A DNA stretch of 6,515 nt, taken from NCBI GenBank assembly GCA_009838385.1, contig VXRS01000217.1, positions 1 through 6,515 of the forward strand. Reading direction: 5' to 3'. Positions 1 through 4,756 of this stretch are shown here, piece after piece (positions within the stretch are counted from its first letter, which is position 1; each line of letters begins with the position of its first letter). A program made the translations under genes and the position numbers. The notes beneath the pieces were generated by a model. The model saw nothing but the letters and a program-made list of their open reading frames with translations, did no database searches and was not told the DNA's origin. Origin of the DNA: Dehalococcoidia bacterium. Lineage in GTDB: Bacteria; Chloroflexota; Dehalococcoidia; Tepidiformales; Tepidiformaceae.

Positions 1-236
1 ACAGCTCCGGCGACCGCGCTCTTGTCGAGCGTGTCTCCTACGGTTTCGTGGCAGCCGGCGCGAACGGCCTCGAGTTCGACATCCACTGCAACCCCGAGGA
101 GGCCCTCTGCGACGGTCGCCAGGCCGTGCGCGAGGAAGCGGGCCGCATCGTGACCCATGCCCGCCAGATTCACGCGCTGCTGGCCGAGAATGGCGTGGAG
201 AGCGGCGTCGCGGCCACCGCCGGCGTCTCAAAGTAG
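1..236 (+). CDS. 3-deoxy-7-phosphoheptulonate (DAHP) synthase, class I-beta, C-terminal fragment
   Basis: This is the last 77 residues of a gene that starts outside the window. The enzyme condenses phosphoenolpyruvate with erythrose 4-phosphate, the first step of the shikimate pathway, in the cytoplasm. The fragment opens with an xAC codon followed by SSGDRALVERV, which fits the metal-binding DPSH-x-x-G segment if the cut codon is His. It continues with AAGANGLEFDIHCNPEEALC and then DG. The distances from that His to the Asp of FDIH (26 residues) and to the Asp of LCDG (37) equal those between ligands His272, Glu298 and Asp309 of the Thermotoga maritima enzyme. The first of these two carboxylates is therefore Asp here, not Glu. 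The last 20 or so residues are a weakly conserved tail. The next gene starts 18 nt downstream on the same strand. A related TIM-barrel aldolase is possible but less likely. Confidence 0.75.
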   Translation, partial: SSGDRALVERVSYGFVAAGANGLEFDIHCNPEEALCDGRQAVREEAGRIVTHARQIHALLAENGVESGVAATAGVSK

Positions 237-254
237 CAGGACGGACTCGCGAAG

Positions 255-842
255 ATGCTCCTGAAGCGCGCGACGCTTGAGGGCATCGCCGGAGGCCGCA
301 TCACCATCGCCTTCCGCCGCTGGAAGCGCCCGACCGTGCGCGCCGGCGGGGAGTTGCGCACCACCATCGGCGTACTCGCCATTGAGGCCGTCGATGCCAT
401 CTCTGAAAGCGACATAACAGAGGGCGACGCGCGCCGCGCTGGCTACCCCGCACGCGACGCCCTCCTCACCGACCTGAACCGCCGCCCCGACGGCGACCTC
501 TACCGCGTCGCCGTCCGCCTCGCCGGAGACGACCCCCGCACCGCCCTCCGCGAGCAGGACACCCTCGACGGCGACGCCATCGAGGTCATCGCCGCCCGGC
601 TCGCCCGCTTCGACCAGGCCAGCCGCCACGGCCCCTGGACGGAGACCGTCCTGCGCCTCATCGAGGCCTCGCCCGGCGTACGTGCCCCCGACCTCGCCGT
701 CTCCCTCGGGCGCGAGACCCAGCCCTTCAAGCGGGATGTGCGCAAGCTCAAGGAGCTTGGTCTCACCGAGAGCCTGAAGGTGGGCTACCGCCTCTCGCCA
801 CGCGGACGCGCCTGGCTCGCCACCCGCCCCTCGGACCGCTAG
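255..842 (+). CDS. ASCH domain protein with C-terminal winged-helix-like region
   Basis: The protein has 195 residues. Residues 1-95 look like an ASCH domain: MLLKRATLEGIAGGRITIAF, then RRWKRPTVRAGG, a GVLAIEAVDAIS strand, DARRAGY, and a closing LYRVAVRLAGDDPR. ASCH domains are PUA-related beta-barrels thought to bind RNA or modified nucleic acids; a few are amidohydrolases. After a linker rich in charged residues (about 96-125), residues 128-192 resemble a winged helix: WTETVLRLIEASPGVRAPDL, then KRDVRKLKELGLTE, then a wing-like VGYRLSPRGRAWL. The combination suggests a nucleic-acid-binding regulator or an RNA-related factor; the target is unknown. The ATG at 255 was chosen because the ASCH domain begins there. 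Its ribosome binding site is weak: AGGAC lies about 13 nt upstream. The gene follows the DAHP synthase fragment on the same strand and may be co-transcribed with it. Confidence 0.8.
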   Translation: MLLKRATLEGIAGGRITIAFRRWKRPTVRAGGELRTTIGVLAIEAVDAISESDITEGDARRAGYPARDALLTDLNRRPDGDLYRVAVRLAGDDPRTALREQDTLDGDAIEVIAARLARFDQASRHGPWTETVLRLIEASPGVRAPDLAVSLGRETQPFKRDVRKLKELGLTESLKVGYRLSPRGRAWLATRPSDR

Positions 843-853
843 CCCTCACTCCC

Positions 854-1219
854 CTACATCGACAGGTCCCGCTCGACCTCCCCCCGGGCCAGCTTCCCCA
901 GCCGTTCGGGCAGCTCGCGCGTCCCGAACCGCCACGCCACCGCCTCCTCGAACACCTCTGCCGTCTCGGTCGGGATCCCGCCCTCGCTGGCGAGGATCCA
1001 CGCTCCCGCGAGCAAGCGCAGGTGGTACACCGCCGCGCCGCTGTACAGCTTCTCGTCCGCCGCCGCCGCCTCTGACGCAAGCTCCGCCGTGACCCGGTCC
1101 GCCAGGGCCTCCGCCGGCCCCGCCACCAGCGGGTCGGCGTCCACCGTCCGCCCGAACGACGTCATCAGCCGCCCGTAGTTCTCCTCCGTGATCAGCGGCC
1201 GCCGCCGGAAGAGTCGCAT
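854..1219 (-). CDS. Hypothetical protein, 121 residues
   Basis: I do not recognise the family. The protein starts with the basic stretch MRLFRRR. It then reads as mostly helical: TEENYGRLMTSFGRTVDADP, an alanine- and glutamate-rich segment at about residues 35-55, a more hydrophobic segment VYHLRLLAGAWILASEGG (about 64-81), and a charged end TRELPERLGKLARGEVERD. There is no signal peptide and no convincing transmembrane helix. The open frame continues upstream, but ATG 1219 is preferred: the sequence further upstream lies opposite mobA and reads as low-complexity Arg/Ala/Ser/Thr. A TATGAT box also lies exactly 6 nt before this ATG, and no Shine-Dalgarno sequence is present, which fits a leaderless transcript. 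The gene is divergent from mobA and convergent with the ASCH gene. A soluble, small helical protein is all that can be said. Confidence 0.65.
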   Translation of the reverse strand: MRLFRRRPLITEENYGRLMTSFGRTVDADPLVAGPAEALADRVTAELASEAAAADEKLYSGAAVYHLRLLAGAWILASEGGIPTETAEVFEEAVAWRFGTRELPERLGKLARGEVERDLSM

Positions 1220-1225
1220 CGCGCC

Positions 1226-1231
1226 ATCATA
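1226..1231 (-). promoter_or_regulatory. -10 box for the hypothetical gene, probably leaderless
   Basis: Read on the minus strand this is TATGAT, 6 nt before the ATG at 1219. With the usual 6-7 nt from -10 box to transcription start, the RNA would begin at or next to the start codon. No Shine-Dalgarno sequence lies between -5 and -12. No clear -35 box is seen. Confidence 0.5.
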
Positions 1232-1246
1232 GCGAGCCCTGCTCGC
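1232..1246. repeat. Perfect inverted repeat between divergent promoters, possible operator
   Basis: GCGAGC and GCTCGC flank a CCT spacer. The palindrome fills nearly all the space between the two opposing -10 boxes (1226-1231 and 1248-1253). A dimeric regulator bound here could affect both genes. A 6-bp arm is short enough to arise by chance in GC-rich DNA, so the operator role rests on its position. Confidence 0.4.
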
Positions 1247-1247
1247 G

Positions 1248-1253
1248 TACCCT
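1248..1253 (+). promoter_or_regulatory. -10 box for mobA, probably leaderless
   Basis: TACCCT fits the loose TAnnnT form of a -10 box and ends 6 nt before the ATG at 1260, the same spacing as the opposing box for the minus-strand gene. There is no purine-rich Shine-Dalgarno sequence upstream of this ATG. A -35 element is not evident. Confidence 0.4.
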
Positions 1254-1259
1254 GACGCC

Positions 1260-1937
1260 ATGAGCGAAGGCGTCACCGGCATCATCGTGGCGGGCGGGCT
1301 GAGCCGCCGCTTCGGCTCCGACAAGGCATCCGCCAGCCTCCGCGGACGCCCCCTCCTCCAGTGGGTGCGCGATGCCCTCGCGCCGGCCGTCGACGAGGTC
1401 GTGATCGTTACCGCCGCCGGCCAGACCCTTCCCCTCATGCACCCCGCCGTCCCCGCGACCGTCGTCGAGGACCGCGAGCCCGAACGAGGCCCGCTCGCGG
1501 GCCTCGCGGTAGGGTTCGCGGTCGCTTCCTCCCCGGTCTGCTTCGCTGCGTCCTGCGACGCCCCCCTCCTGCGGACCGCGGTCGTCGAGCGCATCCTCGG
1601 GGCTCTCGGTGACCACGACGCCGCGCTCCCCGAGGTGGGAGGCTTCCAGCAGCCCCTCACCGCCGCCTACCGCCGTGAGCCCTGCCTTGCGGCTGCCGAG
1701 GCAGCCCTGGCCGGTGGTGGCAACAAGGTCATCGATGCCTTTGCGGCCCTCGACGTGCTTGCCCTCGGCGAGGACCGGTTGACCCGCGTCGACCCCGACC
1801 TCCGTAGCTTTCGCAATGCCAACACGCCCGACGAACTCGCCGCCATCGCTGGGCTGCTCGACTCGCCCCCGTCTGCCACTCCTTCCCCCCGCCGCAAGCG
1901 CGCACGGGCCCGCACAAAGAGTCGCCGCCGCCACTAA
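1260..1937 (+). CDS. mobA: Molybdenum cofactor guanylyltransferase (MobA)
   Basis: MobA transfers GMP from GTP to molybdopterin-bound molybdenum, giving the guanine dinucleotide cofactor used by DMSO-reductase-family enzymes. The 225-residue protein has the nucleotidyltransferase signature IIVAGGLSRRFGSDKA at residues 8-23 and EDREPERGPLAGL at 70-82. The metal-site motif SCDAPLL (98-104, Asp100), QPLTAAY (131-137) and the C-terminal NANTPDEL (186-193) follow in the expected order. The core ends near residue 200, the usual family length. It is followed by an unusual tail of about 24 residues that is Pro/Ser-rich and then strongly basic (10 Arg/Lys in the last 15). The ATG at 1260 starts right before the signature and is probably leaderless. 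A related MocA-type cytidylyltransferase is an alternative, but the motifs fit MobA better. No molybdoenzyme is in the window. Confidence 0.88.
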   Translation: MSEGVTGIIVAGGLSRRFGSDKASASLRGRPLLQWVRDALAPAVDEVVIVTAAGQTLPLMHPAVPATVVEDREPERGPLAGLAVGFAVASSPVCFAASCDAPLLRTAVVERILGALGDHDAALPEVGGFQQPLTAAYRREPCLAAAEAALAGGGNKVIDAFAALDVLALGEDRLTRVDPDLRSFRNANTPDELAAIAGLLDSPPSATPSPRRKRARARTKSRRRH

Positions 1938-1950
1938 GCCCGGCCCTGCG

Positions 1951-1956
1951 TACAAT
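1951..1956 (+). promoter_or_regulatory. -10 box upstream of the oxidoreductase gene
   Basis: TACAAT differs from the TATAAT consensus at one position and stands out in GC-rich surroundings. A start about 7 nt downstream would place the 5' end near 1963 and give a leader of about 42 nt. No good -35 box is found 16-18 nt upstream. Confidence 0.5.
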
Positions 1957-1958
1957 CG

Positions 1959-1989
1959 TCGATTGGCGCCCCGCGATGGGGCCGATCGA
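1959..1989 (+). promoter_or_regulatory. Hairpin in the 5' leader of the oxidoreductase gene
   Basis: TCGATTG (1959-1965), a 2-nt bulge, and GCCCC (1968-1972) can pair with GGGGC (1978-1982) and CGATCGA (1983-1989) around a GCGAT loop. The stem is 12 bp with one G-U pair. It ends at the first base of the AAAGGA ribosome binding site. It could stabilise the RNA 5' end or limit access to the ribosome binding site. There is no following T-run, so it is not a standard terminator. Confidence 0.4.
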
Positions 1990-1994
1990 AAGGA
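1989..1994 (+). promoter_or_regulatory. Ribosome binding site that fixes the oxidoreductase start
   Basis: AAAGGA lies 10 nt before the ATG at 2005. It supports this start over in-frame codons further upstream, which would fall inside mobA. Confidence 0.6.
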
Positions 1995-2004
1995 CACGAA
2001 GGCA

Positions 2005-3081
2005 ATGAAGGTTGGAAGCGGATTCGGCGGTGGCTGGATCACCGATGCAGCAGAAGGCGCGAGGCGCGCCGAGGAACTCGGTTTCGACTTCGCCAACGTC
2101 GCGGAGACCGCCCACGACTCGATGCTCGCCGCCACCCTCGCGGCGAACGCCACGGAGCGGCTGGAGATTGCCACCTCCGTCACTATCGCGTTCCCCCGCG
2201 TCCCTATGATCCTCGCGATGCAGGCCTGGGACATTCAGCACCTGAGCAAGGGACGCTTCGCCCTCGGTCTCGGCAGCCAGGTGAAGGGCCACAACCAGCG
2301 CCGCTTCAGCGTGCCCTGGGTGCCGCCCGCACCTCGCATGAAGGACTACATCCGCACGCTCAAGGCCATCTGGAAGACCTTCCAGACCGGCGAGAAGCCC
2401 GACCACGTCACCGAGCACTACCAGTTCACGCTGATCAACCCCAACTTCAACCCCGGTCCCATCGAGTACCCCGAGCCCAAGGTCATGCTCGCCTGCGTCG
2501 GCGCCGGCATGGCCCGTGCCGCCGGCGAGGTTGCCGACGGCGTCTACCCGCACGGTTTCATGACCGACAAGTACATGCGCGAGGTCGTGCTCCCCAACAT
2601 CGCCATCGGCCTGCGTCGCTCCGGCCGCAAGTGGGAGGACATCGAGCTCTCCGGCGGCGGCTTCACCGTCTTCGGCGAGACCGAGTCCGAGATCGAACAG
2701 GGCCTTGAGGCGCTCCGCCAGCCGATTTCCTTCTACGGCTCCACCCGCAGCTACCACGATGTCTTCGAGATCCACGGCTGGAAGGACCTCGGCATGGAGC
2801 TCCACTCCCTCTCGCTCGCCGGCAAGTGGGACGAGATGCGCCGCGTTATCCCGGAGGACGTCCTCCGCGGTTTCGCCCAGACCTCGACCTACGACAACCT
2901 GCCGAACTTCATCCGCGAGCACCGCGAGTACGCCAGCCGCGTCGGCTTCGGTATGCGCACCGAGACGCCCGAGCAGCGTGAGCGCTTCGCCCACATCCTC
3001 GGCGAGATCCAGAAGGTGGAGGTGCCGCGCGTGCCCCGCGGGCTTGAGGACGCCATCCTCCAGAGCGCAGCCGCCTCCTGA
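2005..3081 (+). CDS. LLM class (luciferase-like) F420/flavin-dependent oxidoreductase, TIGR03617-type
   Basis: The 358-residue protein belongs to the bacterial luciferase-like TIM-barrel family, whose members use FMN or coenzyme F420 to oxidise or reduce organic substrates. It begins MKVGSGFGGGW with ARRAEELGFDFANVAETAHD (20-38). It continues with ERLEIATSVTIAFPRVPM (51-68), LSKGRFALGLGSQVKGH (80-96), RRFSVPW (99-105), ARAAGEVADGVYPHGF near 170-185, and ISFYGSTRSY with FEIHGWKDLG (241-263). This run of motifs matches the subfamily named for MSMEG_2256 of mycobacteria, annotated as probably F420-dependent. Whether this one binds F420 or FMN cannot be read from sequence. About 43 residues after position 315 form a tail beyond the usual end. 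The start is supported by AAAGGA 10 nt upstream. The nuclease gene follows after 10 nt and is likely translated from the same RNA. Confidence 0.9.
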   Translation: MKVGSGFGGGWITDAAEGARRAEELGFDFANVAETAHDSMLAATLAANATERLEIATSVTIAFPRVPMILAMQAWDIQHLSKGRFALGLGSQVKGHNQRRFSVPWVPPAPRMKDYIRTLKAIWKTFQTGEKPDHVTEHYQFTLINPNFNPGPIEYPEPKVMLACVGAGMARAAGEVADGVYPHGFMTDKYMREVVLPNIAIGLRRSGRKWEDIELSGGGFTVFGETESEIEQGLEALRQPISFYGSTRSYHDVFEIHGWKDLGMELHSLSLAGKWDEMRRVIPEDVLRGFAQTSTYDNLPNFIREHREYASRVGFGMRTETPEQRERFAHILGEIQKVEVPRVPRGLEDAILQSAAAS

Positions 3082-3083
3082 GG
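3080..3083 (+). promoter_or_regulatory. Ribosome binding site of the nuclease, overlapping the upstream stop codon
   Basis: GAGG overlaps the TGA stop of the oxidoreductase (3079-3081) and sits 8 nt before the GTG at 3092. This selects the GTG start and points to translational coupling of the two genes. Confidence 0.6.
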
Positions 3084-3091
3084 TCCTGCCG

Positions 3092-3745
3092 GTGGCCGAG
3101 CGCAGGGACGGACCCTATGTCTGGCTGACCTGGCTCGCCCAGTGGATGAGCGGGCAGAACACCTGCGAGTGGTCGGTCTGGTTCAGGGCCAACTGGCAGG
3201 ACTACGAGCGCGTCGACGACGAGACCGACTGGGCTTCCTACCGGGCCCGCCACACCAAGCTCTTGAGGGAAACGCACCGTGCGTTGAACGACGAGGGCTA
3301 CCGGGTGAAGCGGGAGAACCAGAACCGCTTCACCTACCGGCACGAGGCTTCAACCGAGGTCGTCGTTGGTGGAAAACCCGACCTCGTTGCCCTCGGCGAG
3401 CACGACAACATCGTCCTCGACACGAAGACTGGCAGGGCCCACGACTGGCACGAATTTCAGGTTCTGATTCCGATGGCGCTGCTGCCCCAGTCGAACCTCG
3501 TCGAGCACCACGAACGCCGCTTCCGCGGCCGCCTCGTCTACGAGGACGGCGTCGTCAGGAACTTCGATCAGCGCCAGGCCGATGACATCCTTGAGCAACT
3601 CCCCTACTTCCTCGACATCCTTGGCGGTTCCGAGGAAGGCGCCATGCGCATCCCGAGTTGGCAGGAGTGCCGCTACTGCCCCATCAGCAAGACCCACTGC
3701 CCCGACCGCATCGAATCCGACCCGGGGGGATGGGACGAGGACTAG
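3092..3745 (+). CDS. Cas4-like PD-(D/E)XK nuclease with four-cysteine Fe-S site
   Basis: The 217-residue protein has the layout of Cas4/RecB-type nucleases. Cys25 in the segment NTCEWSVWFR matches the N-terminal cluster cysteine, and a C-terminal group Cys193-x2-Cys196-x6-Cys203 (ECRYCPISKTHCPDR) completes a likely 4Fe-4S site. Between them are the catalytic motifs: GKPDLV with Asp97, IVLDTKTGR with Asp110 and Lys112, and a following Gln123 in HEFQVLIPMALL. His54 may be the helical histidine of the family. Known relatives cut or resect DNA with divalent metal; this protein's target is unknown. There is no CRISPR array and no cas1, cas2 or helicase gene nearby. The GTG start has GAGG 8 nt upstream, overlapping the stop of the oxidoreductase gene. 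The stop overlaps that of the converging SnoaL-like gene. Nuclease family assignment is firm, biological role is not. Confidence 0.82.
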   Translation: MAERRDGPYVWLTWLAQWMSGQNTCEWSVWFRANWQDYERVDDETDWASYRARHTKLLRETHRALNDEGYRVKRENQNRFTYRHEASTEVVVGGKPDLVALGEHDNIVLDTKTGRAHDWHEFQVLIPMALLPQSNLVEHHERRFRGRLVYEDGVVRNFDQRQADDILEQLPYFLDILGGSEEGAMRIPSWQECRYCPISKTHCPDRIESDPGGWDED

Positions 3746-4209
3746 AGCCGGCCCGGGTGCCCGGGGTGGTCGTCGGGAGTCGCCTCAACGCCCGGCGTGA
3801 AGCTCCCGATGCCCACCACCTCGCGACGAGCGAACAGCCACTCCCCGTCGACCTTTTCGACCTCGTCCACCCAGCGCCCCCAGTAGTGCATCTGCTCCAT
3901 GCTGCCCTTGAGCCGGTGGAACGCGTACACGTACGACTGCGCCCGCGCCGTCGTCTCGCCGGTCAGCTCGATCTGCACGTTCGTCAGGTGATGGCTCGTC
4001 GCGTGGAACCCGGCCAGGATGCCCGTGAGCCGCTCCGCGATCGCTTCCCGGCCACGGGAGTCGCCCCAGTACACCCCGAGGCCGTCCGGGGCGAAGCACG
4101 CCGCCGCCCCCACCGGGTCGTTCGCGTCGATGCGGTCGGCGTACCGCACCATCAGCCGCGTGATGGCGTCGCGCTCCAGCAGGTCGCGCAGGGCGTCGGC
4201 GTCCGACAC
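3742..4209 (-). CDS. SnoaL-like (nuclear transport factor 2 family) protein, second of a tandem pair
   Basis: The 155-residue protein has a SnoaL-like alpha+beta barrel (PF13577 type). It starts with a helix LRDLLERDAITRLMVRYADR, with Tyr23 and Asp28 in the family's Tyr-x4-Asp arrangement. Then come FAPDGLGVYWGDSRGREAI, the SHHLTNVQIELTGE strand with His73-x3-Asn77, a long strand around QSYVYAFHRL, and the last strands GRWVDEVEKVDGEWLFARRE. Such folds serve as small dehydratases, isomerases or cyclases, or simply bind ligands; bile-acid dehydratase BaiE is an example using Tyr, Asp and His. The likely active-site residues are kept, so catalysis is plausible, with unknown substrate. The GTG start has GGGAGG 9 nt upstream. 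It lies 1 nt after the stop of the upstream paralogue, so the two are probably coupled. Confidence 0.85.
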   Translation of the reverse strand: MSDADALRDLLERDAITRLMVRYADRIDANDPVGAAACFAPDGLGVYWGDSRGREAIAERLTGILAGFHATSHHLTNVQIELTGETTARAQSYVYAFHRLKGSMEQMHYWGRWVDEVEKVDGEWLFARREVVGIGSFTPGVEATPDDHPGHPGRL

Positions 4210-4210
4210 G

Positions 4211-4684
4211 TCAGCTCGCCTCCCTCGGGCCGCGGTACTCCCGGTTCGGCCAGACGAAGTCGATGTACGTCCGCTCGATCTTCCACTGCCCGTCGACCTT
4301 GCGGTACACGTCGTCGTAGATGCCCATCAGCATCAGCGGATTTTGGTCGGCAGGGCCGCTCAGGGAGAGGTCCAGCAGGTACCAGCGAGCTTTTGCCGTC
4401 TCCGGGCCCGTGAGCTCGATCCACTCGTTCGTGTTCGCGTGCATAGCGCCCGTGAACTGGCCCGCGTCGCCGCTGAATTCTTCGTAGCCGGCGCGGATGC
4501 GCTCCTTGCCGACCCAGTCGCCCCCGTAGTTCGGCCCGAATTCGCAGACCGCGTCGTCCGTAAACAGGTCCATGAGGCTGTCGATGTCGGCCATGTCGTA
4601 GTAGTGCGAGTAGAGGATTCGGACCCGCTTGATCGCCTCGATCTCGAGCAGTTCCTCTACGGTCACCGGGGCTGTCGATGCCAT
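4211..4684 (-). CDS. SnoaL-like (nuclear transport factor 2 family) protein, first of a tandem pair
   Basis: The 157-residue protein has the same fold as its downstream neighbour. The first helix is EELLEIEAIKRVRILYSHYY, with Tyr25 and Asp30 at the same spacing as Tyr23 and Asp28 of the neighbour. It continues with MDLFTDDAVCEFGPNYGG, WVGKERIRAGYEEF, MHANTNEWIELTGPETAKAR (His82-x3-Asn86), and the last strands GIYDDVYRKVDGQWKIERTY. The shared ELTG-x-ETA and KVDG-x-W stretches show that the pair arose by duplication, now far diverged. No signal peptide is seen, so a cytoplasmic protein is expected. The ATG at 4684 is well supported by AAGGAGG 7 nt upstream. Function is probably a small dehydratase, isomerase or hydroxylation partner; substrate unknown. 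Confidence 0.87.
   Translation of the reverse strand: MASTAPVTVEELLEIEAIKRVRILYSHYYDMADIDSLMDLFTDDAVCEFGPNYGGDWVGKERIRAGYEEFSGDAGQFTGAMHANTNEWIELTGPETAKARWYLLDLSLSGPADQNPLMLMGIYDDVYRKVDGQWKIERTYIDFVWPNREYRGPREAS
4219..4224 (-). promoter_or_regulatory. Ribosome binding site of the second SnoaL-like gene
   Basis: On the minus strand this reads GGGAGG, 9 nt before the GTG at 4209, inside the end of the first SnoaL-like gene. It justifies the GTG start. Confidence 0.6.
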
Positions 4685-4691
4685 TGCGGGG

Positions 4692-4698
4692 CCTCCTT
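4692..4698 (-). promoter_or_regulatory. Strong ribosome binding site of the first SnoaL-like gene
   Basis: On the minus strand this reads AAGGAGG, 7 nt before the ATG at 4684. It is the best Shine-Dalgarno match in the window and suggests this gene starts a well-translated unit. Confidence 0.75.
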
Positions 4699-4727
4699 GT
4701 CGCGCCGGTCGCAGTCGTGCGCGCGGT

Positions 4728-4733
4728 AGCCTA
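4728..4733 (-). promoter_or_regulatory. Possible -10 box for the SnoaL-like pair
   Basis: On the minus strand this reads TAGGCT, in the 72-nt gap between the permease stop and the first SnoaL-like gene. It fits only the loose TAnnnT form, and no good -35 box is seen. The pair could equally be transcribed from the transporter operon, since no terminator hairpin with a T-run is present in the gap. Confidence 0.25.
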
Positions 4734-4756
4734 GCACGCGGCTCCAGGCGACAGGA

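Larger units (their letters stand above)
1938..2004 (+). other. mobA-oxidoreductase intergenic region
   Basis: This 67-nt stretch holds a -10 candidate, a hairpin and a ribosome binding site, listed separately. It has no U-tract that would make the hairpin a standard intrinsic terminator for mobA, so read-through from mobA into the next gene is possible. Confidence 0.6.

Noticed and set aside
228..629. Minus-strand open frame opposite the ASCH gene
   Set aside because: Low-complexity Ala/Gly/Val/Glu sequence; the plus strand has a recognisable ASCH domain.
1220..1660. Upstream extension of the hypothetical minus-strand gene
   Set aside because: The added residues are Arg/Ser/Ala/Thr-rich antisense of mobA, and the ATG at 1219 has a well-placed -10 box.
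1959..1989. Intrinsic terminator of mobA
   Set aside because: The stem is not followed by a T-run; it is followed by a ribosome binding site instead.
1227..2234. Minus-strand open frame of 335 codons opposite mobA
   Set aside because: The plus strand encodes clear MobA motifs; the antisense product has low-complexity Gly/Glu/Arg sequence and no domain.
1729..2994. Long minus-strand open frame (421 codons) opposite mobA and the oxidoreductase
   Set aside because: It is the antisense of two strongly recognised genes; its translation is rich in Gly, Ala, Glu, Val and Leu with no family motif, a known effect of GC-rich codon use.
2705..3091. Upstream extension of the nuclease frame into the oxidoreductase gene
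   Set aside because: The extra N-terminal residues are Ser/Arg/Pro-rich shadow sequence inside a recognised gene, while GTG 3092 has a ribosome binding site and sits just before the conserved part.
3092..3745. CRISPR-Cas locus, because of the Cas4-like protein
   Set aside because: No repeat-spacer array and no cas1, cas2 or effector gene is present in the window.
3658..4729. Plus-strand open frames opposite the two SnoaL-like genes (3658-4413 and 4019-4729)
   Set aside because: They are Arg/Val/Pro-rich antisense products without motifs; the minus strand carries two clear SnoaL-like proteins with good ribosome binding sites.
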